NCBI RefSeq assembly: GCF_015999245.1
Contig: NZ_JAEAMR010000015.1
Coordinates: forward strand, 34,146 to 85,212
Direction: 5' to 3'
Origin: Streptomyces sp. AV19
GTDB lineage: Bacteria; Actinomycetota; Actinomycetes; Streptomycetales; Streptomycetaceae
DNA: 51,067 nucleotides
The notes beneath the pieces are model-generated. The model saw only the letters and a program-made list of their open reading frames with translations. It did no database searches and had not been told where the DNA came from. Positions 22,499 through 32,100 of the stretch are shown here, piece after piece. Within the stretch, counting starts at the first letter, position 1; every line of letters begins with the position of its first letter. The position numbers and the translations under genes were made by a program.

Positions 22499-22512
22499 CT
22501 AAAGCGCATTAG
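22499..22512. promoter_or_regulatory. Probable LacI-family operator
   Basis: CTAAAGCGCATTAG is a near-perfect palindrome (12 of 14 positions) with the central CG typical of LacI-family sites. It lies between the LacI gene and the sugar-binding protein gene, 53 bp before the latter's ATG. Confidence 0.6.
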
Positions 22513-22564
22513 TTCTTGACGGAAGTATTGACGCAACTCCCTTGCCGGGTGCACCTTTTCGGGC

Positions 22565-23863
22565 ATGGCATTGTCCCGTGGAACGGCCCTCGCCACCGTG
22601 CCGCTGATCACCGTCGTCCTCGCCCTGGCGACCGCCTGCGGCGCGGGGGACGGCGGCGGAGGATCGAGCGCCGGCGGAAAGCCGGAAGGGAAGATCACTT
22701 TCCAGACCTGGAATCTGCGCGCGAAGTACAAGGACTACTTCGAGGGTCTGGTGGGGGACTTCGAGAAGCAGCACCCGGACGTCAAGGTGACCTGGCTGGA
22801 CCAGCCGGCCGACAACTACGCGGACAAGCTGAGCGCCGACGCGGCGGGCGGCACGCTGCCGGACGTCGTCAACGTCTCCCCGGATCTCTCCTATCCGCTG
22901 GCCAAGGCGGGGATGCTGGTCGATCTCGACAAGGAGAAGGCCGCCGCGCGGTTCAAGGACGAGTACATGCCGGAGGCGTGGCAGGGCAACGTCCTGCCGG
23001 GGCTCGGGGGTTCGTACGCCTTCCCCTGGTATCTCAACACCGGCCCGCTGTTCTACAACAAGACGCTCTTCAAAAATTCCGGCCTGGATCCCGAGAAGCC
23101 GCCGAGGACCTACGACGAACTGTTCGGCGCGGCGCGGGCCATGGCCCGTGCGTCCGGCGGGAAGGTCGCCACGCTGGCGGGCACGCCGTCCGTCGAGGAC
23201 TTCGGCCGGTACGGCGTCCGGCTGATGAACGACAGGGCCACCGAGTTCACGTACAACGAGCCGAAGGGCGTCGAGCTGCTCGGCAGGTACAAGGAGCTCT
23301 ACGAGCGCGGCGGGCTCGATCCGCAGGCGCTCACCAACACCCCGGAGAAGGCCGGCCAGAAATTCCTGGAGCAGCGGGTCGCCATGAATCCGGGCAGCGC
23401 GCTCGACCTGGCGAACTTCAAGAAGAACGCGCCGAGTCTGTACCGAAGTCTCGGCATCACCGACGCGCCGAACAACACCGGAAAGCCCAATATGTATGTG
23501 ATGGGGCTCGGCATCAGCGCGCGCAGCAAGCACAAGGCCGCGGCCGTCGCCTTCGCGTACTTCGTGACCGAGCGCAAGAACCAGGAGGATTTCGCGCACC
23601 GGGTCGCCGTCTTCCCCAGCACCAAGGGATCGCTGGACGCTCCGTACTGGACGAAGGACGACGGCACGGACGAGGGCCGGGTGCGGGTCGCCTCCGCGAA
23701 GATGCTGAAAGGAGCGGTGAATTACACACCGGTGGTGATGAGCGACGAGATGAAGACCGTCCTCAAGAACGAGGTCGCGAAAGCGCTCCAGGGGAAGAAG
23801 CCGCCGCAGCGGGCGCTGGACGATGCCGTGGCGCGGAGCAACGCACTGCTCAAACAGGGCTGA
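22565..23863 (+). CDS. Sugar ABC importer substrate-binding lipoprotein
   Basis: This 432-residue family 1 extracellular binding protein has a signal peptide with a lipobox at Cys25 ('ALATACGAGDG'), a Gly/Ser linker, and the mature fold 'ITFQTWNLRAKYKDYFEGLV', 'FEKQHPDVKVTWLDQP', 'LPDVVNVSPDLSYPLAKAG'. It should bind an oligosaccharide outside the cell and hand it to the two permeases that follow. Genomic context (GH85, GH38, GH5) points to high-mannose N-glycan pieces with a reducing GlcNAc, which is inference. The ATG at 22565 has only a weak ribosome binding site. It is the first gene of the operon and divergent from its probable LacI regulator. Confidence 0.9.
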   Translation: MALSRGTALATVPLITVVLALATACGAGDGGGGSSAGGKPEGKITFQTWNLRAKYKDYFEGLVGDFEKQHPDVKVTWLDQPADNYADKLSADAAGGTLPDVVNVSPDLSYPLAKAGMLVDLDKEKAAARFKDEYMPEAWQGNVLPGLGGSYAFPWYLNTGPLFYNKTLFKNSGLDPEKPPRTYDELFGAARAMARASGGKVATLAGTPSVEDFGRYGVRLMNDRATEFTYNEPKGVELLGRYKELYERGGLDPQALTNTPEKAGQKFLEQRVAMNPGSALDLANFKKNAPSLYRSLGITDAPNNTGKPNMYVMGLGISARSKHKAAAVAFAYFVTERKNQEDFAHRVAVFPSTKGSLDAPYWTKDDGTDEGRVRVASAKMLKGAVNYTPVVMSDEMKTVLKNEVAKALQGKKPPQRALDDAVARSNALLKQG

Positions 23864-23877
23864 GGGGCCGGATCGCC

Positions 23878-24765
23878 GTGGCCGGACACGTCCGCACCCA
23901 CCGTGCCGTCAGCCCCTGGCTGTTCCTGCTGCCGGGCCTCGTCGTCGTCACCGCTTTCAGCCTCTACCCCTTCCTCACCACCGTCCACCACGCGTTCACC
24001 GACGCCCGTACGCTCGCCCCAGGCGGCTGGGTCGGGCTCCGCAACTTCCGGGACATGCTGCACGACGAGCAGTTCTGGGTGGCGCTGCGCAACAGCGGCC
24101 TGTACGTGCTCGTCGTCGTCCCCTTCACGGTGCTGCTGCCGCTGCTGCTCGCGCTGTTGGTGGAGAAGCGGCTGCCGGGGGTGACGTTCTTCCGGTCCGC
24201 CTTCTACACGCCCGTCGTCGCGTCCGTCGTCGTGGTGGCGCTCATCTGGGGCTGGATGCTCGACGACCGGGGGCTGGTGAACGGCATCCTGCGCGTGCTC
24301 GGCGCGGGGCCGGTGCGCTTCCTCGGCGACCAGTGGCTGCTGCTGTTCAGCGCGATGGCGCTGACGGTGTGGAAGGGCCTCGGCTACTACATGATCATTT
24401 ATCTGGCGGCGCTGGGGAACGTTCCCCGCGAGCTGCACGAGGCCGCCGCCGTGGACGGCGCGGGCGCCCTGCGCCGCTTCATGAGCGTCACGGTCCCCGC
24501 GGTCCGCCCGACGATGGTGCTGGTGGGCGCGCTGTCGTCGGTGGCGGCGTTCAAGGTCTTCTCCGAGGTGTACCTGCTGGCCGGGCCCACCGGCGGGCCG
24601 GCGGGGGCGGACACCACGCTGGTCATGCTCGTCCAGCGGACCGGCACCGGGCTCAACGGGCGCGTCGGCTACGCCTCGGCCATCTCGCTGGTCGTCTTCG
24701 TCGTCGCGCTGCTGCTGATGCTGCTGGTCCTGCGCGCCAACCGGAGGGAGGGGGACGGCCGATGA
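23878..24765 (+). CDS. Sugar ABC importer permease (MalF/UgpA-like)
   Basis: This 295-residue permease has six hydrophobic segments, the first at 'PWLFLLPGLVVVTAFSLYPF'. The coupling EAA loop reads 'LHEAAAVDGAGALRRFMSV'. The GTG at 23878 has GAGGGG upstream; the gene follows the binding protein by 14 bp and overlaps the next permease by four bases (ATGA). No ATPase is encoded in this locus, as is usual for Streptomyces sugar importers that share the ATPase MsiK encoded elsewhere. Confidence 0.9.
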   Translation: MAGHVRTHRAVSPWLFLLPGLVVVTAFSLYPFLTTVHHAFTDARTLAPGGWVGLRNFRDMLHDEQFWVALRNSGLYVLVVVPFTVLLPLLLALLVEKRLPGVTFFRSAFYTPVVASVVVVALIWGWMLDDRGLVNGILRVLGAGPVRFLGDQWLLLFSAMALTVWKGLGYYMIIYLAALGNVPRELHEAAAVDGAGALRRFMSVTVPAVRPTMVLVGALSSVAAFKVFSEVYLLAGPTGGPAGADTTLVMLVQRTGTGLNGRVGYASAISLVVFVVALLLMLLVLRANRREGDGR

Positions 24766-25583
24766 GGGGGTGGGAGAAGGTGCTGCGGTACGCGCTGATG
24801 CTCGTCGTGCTGGGCGTCACGGTCGGCCCGTTCCTCTGGCAGCTGTCCACCTCTCTCAAGGGGCCGACGGAGGACGTCCACACCTCGCCGCCGCGCTTCC
24901 TGCCCGAGCATCCGACCGGTGGCAACTACGCCGAGGTCGCGGACATCATCCCGGTCTGGGACTACGCGCTGAACTCGCTGAAGGTCGCGGTGGCGAGCGT
25001 CGCCACCAATCTGGTCGGCGCCTCGACGGCCGGGTACGCGCTGGCCCGGCTGCGGTTCCGCGGGCGGCGGGCGGCCGGGCTCGCCTTCGTGACGGCGCTG
25101 CTCGTCCCCCTGGAGTCCGTGATCATCGCGCAGTTGACGATGGTGCGGGACCTCGGGCTCGGCAACACGCTCGTCGCCGTCGTCCTGCCCGGGGCGGTCG
25201 GCGCGCTCAACGTCCTGCTGATGCGCAACGCGTTCGCGAACGTACCGTTCGAGCTGGAGGAGGCCGCGGTCATCGACGGCGCGAACGTGTGGCAGCGGTT
25301 CACGCGGATCGCGCTGCCGTCGGTGCGGGGCACCCTCGCGGTGGTCGCGATCTTCGCGTTCATGGGTGCGTGGGACGACTTCCTGTGGCCGCTGATCGTG
25401 CTCTCGGACTCCGACCGCTTCACCCTGACCGTCGGCCTCAACTTCCTGCACGGCACGTTCCAGCAGAACCCGCGGCTCGTCGCCGCCGGGACCGTCATCG
25501 CGGTCGCCCCGCTCCTGGTGATGTTCGCCGTCCTGCAGCGGTACTTCTTCCGCGGGGTCGGCGAGGGCGCCCTCAAGGGCTGA
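24762..25583 (+). CDS. Sugar ABC importer permease (MalG/UgpE-like)
   Basis: This 273-residue second permease begins 'MRGWEKVLRYALMLVVLGVT' and has six hydrophobic segments. Its coupling loop is 'LEEAAVIDGANVWQRFTRI', the expected EAA motif. The ATG overlaps the previous stop, giving translational coupling. It should form a heterodimer with the MalF-like subunit. The glycosidase gene follows after 15 bp, so the transporter and first glycosidase are probably one transcript. Confidence 0.9.
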   Translation: MRGWEKVLRYALMLVVLGVTVGPFLWQLSTSLKGPTEDVHTSPPRFLPEHPTGGNYAEVADIIPVWDYALNSLKVAVASVATNLVGASTAGYALARLRFRGRRAAGLAFVTALLVPLESVIIAQLTMVRDLGLGNTLVAVVLPGAVGALNVLLMRNAFANVPFELEEAAVIDGANVWQRFTRIALPSVRGTLAVVAIFAFMGAWDDFLWPLIVLSDSDRFTLTVGLNFLHGTFQQNPRLVAAGTVIAVAPLLVMFAVLQRYFFRGVGEGALKG

Positions 25584-25598
25584 GAGGACTTCTCCTTC

Positions 25599-26834
25599 AT
25601 GAGCGTGCGTTTCGGCGTCAACTACACCCCGCGCAAGGGGTGGTTCCACCACTGGCTCGACTTCGACCTCGACGACGTCCGCGCGGACCTCGACGACATC
25701 GCGTCGCTCGGTCTTGACCACGTGCGGGTGTTCCCGCTGTGGCCGGTCTTCCAGCCCAACCGGACGCTGGTGCGGCCGCGCGCCGTCGAACAGCTCGTCC
25801 GGCTCGTGGACGCGGCGGCCGAACGCGGGCTGGACGTCGCGGTGGACGGGCTCCAGGGCCATCTGTCCAGCTTCGACTTCCTGCCCTCCTGGGTGACCAC
25901 CTGGCACCGGCGCAACATCTTCACCGACCCGGAGGTCGTGGACGCGCAGGCCCGCTATCTGGGCGAGCTGGCCGGGGCGCTGGCCGACCGCCCCAACTTC
26001 CTCGGCATGACGGTCGGGAACGAGATCAACCAGTTCTCCGGGGAGCCGCATCCCGATCCGGACCGGGTGGACGCCGGGGGTGCGGGGCGGTGGCTGCGGC
26101 GGATGGTCGGCGCGTGCGAGGCGGCCGCGCCGGGGCGGGCGCATGTGCACGCGTCGTACGACGCGGCGTGGTACGACGGGACGCATCCCTTCACGCCCGC
26201 GCATTCGGCGCGGATCGGCGCCATGACGGCCGTGCACTCGTGGGTGTTCAACGGGACGGTGCAGCGGTACGGGGCGGAGGCGGCGGCGACGGGGCTGCAC
26301 GCGGCGTATCTGGTCGAGCTGTCGAAGGCGTGGGCGGTGGACGCGGGGCGTCCGGTGTGGTTGCAGGAGGTGGGGGCGCCGGTGCCGTTCGTGCCGGCGG
26401 AGCGGGCGGCCTCGTTCGCGCGGGCGACGTTGGATGCGGTGCTGGATTGCGATGGGTTGTGGGGGGTGACGTGGTGGTGTTCGCATGATGTGGACCGGGG
26501 GCTGGCGGATTTTCCGGAGTTGGAGTACGGGTTGGGGTTGTTTACGCAGGGGAGGGGGGTGAAGCCGGTGGGGGCTGTGGTGCGGGAGGTGTCTGCTGCT
26601 GCGCCTGCGTCTCCTCGTCCTCGGAGGACGGCGTTGGTGGTGGATGCGGGGGATGTCTTCAGCGCGTCGCTGCGGCCTATGTTGGCGCCGGGGGGTGCGT
26701 ATTTCGAGGCGTGGGTGAGGTTGGCTTCGGACGGGGTGCGTCCGGCTGTTGTGCTTGCGCAACGGGTGGGTGAGGCGGGGCATTTGGCGGGGAGGGGGGT
26801 TGAGGAGGTGGTGACGGTGGAGCAGGTGGTGTAG
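25599..26834 (+). CDS. GH5 (subfamily 18-like) cytoplasmic beta-mannosidase
   Basis: This 411-residue glycoside hydrolase has the clan-A (beta/alpha)8 fold. The N-terminus 'FGVNYTPRKGWFHHWLDFD' and 'HVRVFPLWPVFQPN' resemble the GH5_18 enzymes, which split the Man-beta-1,4-GlcNAc core of N-glycans in actinobacteria such as Bifidobacterium. The acid/base is Glu142 in 'TVGNEINQF' and the nucleophile Glu257 in 'VWLQEVGAP'. There is no signal peptide, so it acts in the cytoplasm on imported sugar, consistent with the coupled importer. The ATG at 25599 has a GAGGA site. The last 130 codons are strikingly G/T-rich on the coding strand, with many TTG and GGG codons, next to repeat copy 3. Confidence 0.82.
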   Translation: MSVRFGVNYTPRKGWFHHWLDFDLDDVRADLDDIASLGLDHVRVFPLWPVFQPNRTLVRPRAVEQLVRLVDAAAERGLDVAVDGLQGHLSSFDFLPSWVTTWHRRNIFTDPEVVDAQARYLGELAGALADRPNFLGMTVGNEINQFSGEPHPDPDRVDAGGAGRWLRRMVGACEAAAPGRAHVHASYDAAWYDGTHPFTPAHSARIGAMTAVHSWVFNGTVQRYGAEAAATGLHAAYLVELSKAWAVDAGRPVWLQEVGAPVPFVPAERAASFARATLDAVLDCDGLWGVTWWCSHDVDRGLADFPELEYGLGLFTQGRGVKPVGAVVREVSAAAPASPRPRRTALVVDAGDVFSASLRPMLAPGGAYFEAWVRLASDGVRPAVVLAQRVGEAGHLAGRGVEEVVTVEQVV

Positions 26835-26850
26835 TTGGGTTTTGGGATGC

Positions 26851-27226
26851 GCCCCTGCCCCGCCCTTTCACCGTTTCTTCCGGGCTCCGCCCGGACCGGC
26901 ACCGCGCGGAGCGCGGGAGCTTTGCCCCCTGCACCCCCGCAACCGCGCTCCGCGCGGTTGTCCTCAAGCGCCGGACGGGCTGAATCGGGGCTCCGCCCCG
27001 GACCCCACATCGCGGCTTCGCCGCTCGTCCTCAAACGCCGGACAGGCTGGAGACCTGTGGTGTGCAGGACGGGCACGCAACCAGCCTGTCCGGCGTTTGA
27101 GGACAACCGCGCGGAGCGCGGTTTCAGGGGTCCAGGGGGCGAAGCCCCCGGGTCAACGCGGCGAAGCCGCGTTACGGGCCCCGGGGCCCTCCCCGGAAGA
27201 AACGGTGAAAGGGCGGGCCGGGGCAC
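26851..27226. repeat. Intergenic TIR element, copy 3 (complete, about 376 bp)
   Basis: The element is bounded by the same terminal inverted repeats as copy 2 (CCCTTTCACCGTTTCTTCCG inward from 26866; GAAACGGTGAAAGGGCGGG near the right end). Inside are CGCGGAGCGCG modules, two copies of TCCTCAAACGCCGGAC-type sequence and an inverted CCGGCGTTTGAGGACAACC, plus GCGGCGAAGCCGC. It separates the GH5 gene from the GH85 gene within the glycan locus. Confidence 0.85.
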
Positions 27227-27249
27227 AACAACCCTCCGAAGGAGTCCAC

Positions 27250-29187
27250 ATGCCGCACCCTCACCACCACCCCATCCACCACCCCACCCGCCGCCAAACC
27301 CTCCTCACCGCAGCCGCCCTCCCCCTCGCGGGAACCGCTCCCGTGAGAGCAACGCCCGCGGGGGCACAACACAACATCCGCCCACCCCACGCCCCCCACT
27401 GGTTCCCCGACACCCTCGCCGCCTGGACCCCCGACACCGACCCCGACCTCCCCTTCAACACCTCCACCGTCCCTCTCTCCACCCGCTTCGGCTCCCGCCC
27501 CGGCACCGCCCGCGTCACCTCCCTCGTCTCCTTCGCCCCTACCTCCGGCAACCCCTCCCAAGGGGTGCCCACAGCCGATTACTACGCCCTCACCCACTGG
27601 GCCCACCTCGACGAACTCGTCTTCTGGGGCGGATCGTCGGGCGAAGGGCTGATCCTCGCGCCCAACGCGCCCGTCGTGGACGCCGCGCACCGCAACGGCG
27701 TCCCCGTCCTGGGCACCGTCTTCCTCCCACCCACCGCCTTCGGCGGGCAGTTGCGCTGGACGCGCGAGCTCACCGCGCGGAACGCGTCAGGCGGCTTCCC
27801 GCTAGCGGACCAGCTGATCCGCGTCGCGCGAGCGCACCGCTTCGACGGCTGGTTCATCAACGCCGAGACCGACGGCGGCGACCCTCAACTCGGCGCGGAC
27901 ATGCGCGACTTCGTCATGTACCTCCGCGACCGCGGCGCACCCCACGGCCTCCGCGTCACCTGGTACGACGCGATGACCGAAACCGGCGGGATCGACTGGC
28001 AGAACGAACTCAACGACCGCAACGACGCGTTCTTCCGCGCCGCCGACTCCCTCTTCCTCAACTTCAACTGGACGCGCTCCGGCCTGCGTTCCTCCGCCGA
28101 ACGGGCCGATCAGGCCGATCAGGCCGAACGGACCAAGAGCCGCTACCATCTCTGGGCCGGGATCGACGTCGAGGCCCGCGGCTGGGACACCTCCGTCGAC
28201 TGGGACGCGATCGTCCCGCCCGAGGGCCCGCACACCACCTCGATCGGCTTCTACCGCCCCGAGTGGACCTGGAAGAGCGCCCCGACCCGGGACCCCGCCG
28301 CCTTCCACGCCCGCGACGACCGGTTCTGGACGGGGACCGGCCACACCTCCTGGCACGCGCCCGCCACTTCCATACCCGCCCGCTCCACCCTCACCACCCT
28401 CCCCTTCGCCACCACCTTCAACACCGGCCACGGTCTGGGCTGGTACGAACAAGGCCGGCGCACCTCCGACCGTCCCTGGTCGCACCTGGGGCTCCAGGAC
28501 CGGCTGCCCGCCGCTCGTCACCCGTCCGTCCGGTTCGGCTTCGACGACGCCTGGCGCGGCGGCGGAAGCCTCCTCATGGATACGGCGGTCGAGACCGAGC
28601 TGTACGCCGCCCGCTTTCCCCTCTCCCCCACGACCACCGTCGAACTGACGCACCGCACCGACCCCGGCTCGTCCCCCGTCCAGGTCGAAGTCGCCGTCAC
28701 CGTGGCGGGGCACACCACGTACCTGCCCTTGGCGCGCCCCACCCCGAGGTGGACCACGGCCATGGTCCGGATCCCGGCGGTGAAGGGACACACCATCGAC
28801 GCGCTCGGCATCCGCCTGCGCGGCGGCGGACGCGTCCGCTGGCGCCTCGGCCGGCTCGCCGTGCGCGACGCGATCCCCGCCGTCCCGGCCCGCCCCGGCA
28901 CCCCGGCCGTCACCGGGTCCGCGCTCAACCCGGACGGCACGGCCGCCCTGCGCGTGACCTGGCCCGGGGCGAGGCCCGACGCCGTGCGCCACTACGAGCT
29001 CCACCAGCGCCTGCCCGGCGGAGGCGTCCGCTTCCTCGGGGGCACGTGTGGGCATGCCTACTACGTTCCGGCGCTGATCCGTCCGGCCGGCGAGGCGGCC
29101 ACGCGCGTCGAGGTGCGCGCCGTGGACGAGCTGTACGCCTCCTCGGCCCCCGCTTCGTTCCTCTTCCCCTGGCCGACCTCCCGGTAA
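27250..29187 (+). CDS. Secreted GH85 endo-beta-N-acetylglucosaminidase
   Basis: This 645-residue exported enzyme cleaves between the two core GlcNAc residues of N-glycans. A Tat-type signal ('PTRRQTLLTAAALPLAGTAP') is followed by the GH85 barrel. 'FDGWFINAET' holds the family's catalytic pair Asn204 and Glu206 (Asn stabilises the oxazoline, Glu is the acid/base), and 'LFLNFNWT' and 'FYRPEWTW' are further landmarks. A beta-sandwich with 'RFGFDDAWRGGGSLLM' and a final domain of about 90 residues follow. The ATG at 27250 has AAGGAG at seven bases. The first 35 codons are extremely C-rich beside repeat copy 3. It supplies oligomannose for the importer upstream. Confidence 0.9.
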   Translation: MPHPHHHPIHHPTRRQTLLTAAALPLAGTAPVRATPAGAQHNIRPPHAPHWFPDTLAAWTPDTDPDLPFNTSTVPLSTRFGSRPGTARVTSLVSFAPTSGNPSQGVPTADYYALTHWAHLDELVFWGGSSGEGLILAPNAPVVDAAHRNGVPVLGTVFLPPTAFGGQLRWTRELTARNASGGFPLADQLIRVARAHRFDGWFINAETDGGDPQLGADMRDFVMYLRDRGAPHGLRVTWYDAMTETGGIDWQNELNDRNDAFFRAADSLFLNFNWTRSGLRSSAERADQADQAERTKSRYHLWAGIDVEARGWDTSVDWDAIVPPEGPHTTSIGFYRPEWTWKSAPTRDPAAFHARDDRFWTGTGHTSWHAPATSIPARSTLTTLPFATTFNTGHGLGWYEQGRRTSDRPWSHLGLQDRLPAARHPSVRFGFDDAWRGGGSLLMDTAVETELYAARFPLSPTTTVELTHRTDPGSSPVQVEVAVTVAGHTTYLPLARPTPRWTTAMVRIPAVKGHTIDALGIRLRGGGRVRWRLGRLAVRDAIPAVPARPGTPAVTGSALNPDGTAALRVTWPGARPDAVRHYELHQRLPGGGVRFLGGTCGHAYYVPALIRPAGEAATRVEVRAVDELYASSAPASFLFPWPTSR

Positions 29188-29196
29188 GGACAGCTG

Positions 29197-32100
29197 ATGC
29201 ACAACGACCGCACCATCACCGAGGCCCGTCTCAAGCGCGTGCTGGACGAACGCATCCGGCCGGCCGTGTATCCGGAGGCGGTCCCGCTGGAGGTGGGCGT
29301 CCGGCAGGCGCCCGGCGAGCCCGTGCCCGTGGCGGAGGGCCTGGCCGCCCCGCGCGAGCCGGTCGCGCCGGGCGCGGCGTGGGGGCCGGCCTGGGGCACG
29401 AGCTGGTTCACGGTGTCGGGAGCCGTCCCCGGGGCCTGGGCGGGGCGCACGGTCGAGGCGGTCCTGGACCTGGGGTTCGACGAGAACATGACGGGCTTCC
29501 AGTGCGAGGGGCTGGTGTACCGGGACGACGGCTCGCCGGTCAAGGGGCTCAACCCGCGCAACCACTGGGTGCGCGTCGCCGCCCCGGCCGCCGGCGGCGA
29601 GCGCGTCCGGCTGCACATCGAGGCCGCCTCGAACCCCGTCGTCCTCGACTACCACCCGTTCGTCCCGACCGAGCTGGGCGACCGGGAGACGGCGGACGAC
29701 CGGCCGCGCTACCGGCTGGGGCGCATGGACCTCGCCGTGTTCGACGCGACCGTGTGGGAGCTCGTCCAGGACCTGGAGGTGCTGGACGGCCTGATGAAGG
29801 GCCTTCCGGAGGACGCGCCGCGCCGCTGGGAGGTGCTGCGGGCGGTGGAGCGGGCGCTGGACGCCGTCGATCTCCAGGATGTCGGCGGGACGGCGGCCCG
29901 GGCCCGCGAGCGGCTGGCCGGCGTCCTGGCCGCCCCGGCCCACGCCTCCGCGCACCGCGTCAGCGCCGTCGGCCACGCGCACATCGACTCGGCGTGGCTG
30001 TGGCCGCTGCGGGAGACGGTGCGCAAGGTGGCCCGTACGACGTCCAACATGACGGCGCTGCTGGAGGACGAGCCGGACTTCGTCTACGCGATGTCGCAGG
30101 CGCAGCAGTTCGCGTGGGTCAAGGAGCACCGCCCCGAGGTGTGGGCGCGGGTGAAGAAGGCGGTGGCGGAGGGCCGGTTCGTGCCGGTCGGCGGGATGTG
30201 GGTGGAGTCGGACACCAACATGCCGGGGTCGGAGGCGCTGGCGCGGCAGTTCGTGCACGGGAAGCGGTTCTTCCTGGACGAGTTCGGGATCGAGACGGAG
30301 GAGGTGTGGCTGCCGGACTCGTTCGGCTACTCGGCGGCGCTGCCGCAGCTGGTGCGGCTGTCGGGCTCGAAGTGGTTCCTGACCCAGAAGATCTCGTGGA
30401 GCAGGACGAACGTCTTCCCGCACCACACCTTCTGGTGGGAGGGCCTGGACGGCACGCGGGTGTTCACCCACTTCCCGCCGATCGACACGTACAACGCGCA
30501 GCTGTCGGGCGAGGAACTGGCGCACGCCGTGAGCAACTTCCGGGAGAAGGGCCGGGCGACGCGCTCGCTGGCGCCGACCGGCTGGGGCGACGGGGGCGGC
30601 GGCACGACGCGGGAGATGGTGGCGCGGGCGAAGCGCCTGGCGGATCTGGAGGGTTCGGCGCGGGTGGTCTTCGAGCGGCCGTCGGCGTTCTTCGAGAAGG
30701 CGCACGCGGAGTACGGACAGGACGCGCCGGTGTGGGTGGGCGAGCTGTACCTGGAGCTGCACCGGGCGACACTGACCAGCCAGGCGCGCACCAAGCAGGG
30801 CAACCGGCGGGCCGAACACCTGCTTCAAGAGGCGGAGTTGTGGTCGGCGACGGCGGCGGTGCGCGCGGGCTTCCCGTATCCGTACGAGCGGCTGGACCGC
30901 CTCTGGAAGACGGTCCTCCTGCACCAGTTCCACGACATCCTGCCGGGCACGTCGATCGCCTGGGTGCACCGGGAGGCGGCGCGGACGTACGCGGAGGTGG
31001 CGGCGGAGCTGGAGGAGCTGATCGGGGAGGCGGTGACGGCGCTGGCCGGGGATGCCTCCGGCGGCACGGTGGTCTTCAACGCGGCACCGCACGGGCGGGG
31101 TGGCATCGCGGCCCACTCGGCGCGCCCCGCCGCCGACACCCTGGCCTCCGGGCCGCCGACGGCCACGCCCCGGGAGGGCGGCGGCTACGTCCTGTCGAAC
31201 GGCCTGCTGCGGGCGGAGGTCGACGGCCGGGGCCTGCTGGTGTCCGTCCGCGAAACGGAGTCCGGCCGCGAGACGCTCGCCCCCGGCACACCGGCCAATC
31301 TCCTCCAACTGCACCAGGATTTCCCGAACATGTGGGACGCCTGGGATGTGGACGAGTTCTACCGCAACACGGTCACGGACCTCGTGGAGGCGGACACCGT
31401 CGAGCTGACGGACGACAACTCGGTGCGCGTCGTCCGCTCCTTCGGCCGCTCGCGCGTCGAGCAGCGGATCGAACTGCCGCCCGGGGTACGGCGCGTGGAC
31501 TTCGGGACGGAGGTGGACTGGCACGAGACGGAGAAGTTCCTCAAGGCGGCGTTCCCGCTGGACATCCGCACGGACAGGATCGCCGCCGAGACCCAGTTCG
31601 GCCACCTCCACCGTCCGACGCACACCAACACCGCCTGGGACGCGGCCAAGTTCGAGGCATGCGCGCACCGATTCGTCCACCTGGCGGAGAACGACTGGGG
31701 CTGGGGCGTGGCCCTGGTCAACGACTCGACGTACGGCTACGACGTGACGCGCGACGTCCGCGAGGACGGCGGCACGACCACCACGGTCCGCCTCTCCCTC
31801 CTCCGGGCGCCGCGCTTCCCCGACCCGCGCACGGACCAGGGCGTGCACCGCTTCCGGTACGCCCTCGTCCCGGGCGCGTGGATCGGCGACGCGGTGTGCG
31901 AGGGCTACCGGATCAACCTTCCGGAGCGGCATGTTCCGGGCGACCGGGCCGTCGGGGCACTGGCGCACTCGGGCAACGAGGCGGTGGTGATCTCGGCGGT
32001 GAAGCTGGCCGACGACGGCAGCGGGGACGTCGTCCTGCGGCTGTACGAGTCGCTGGGCGGCCGGGCGGACACGGTCCTGTCCTTGTACTTCGAGGCCGGA

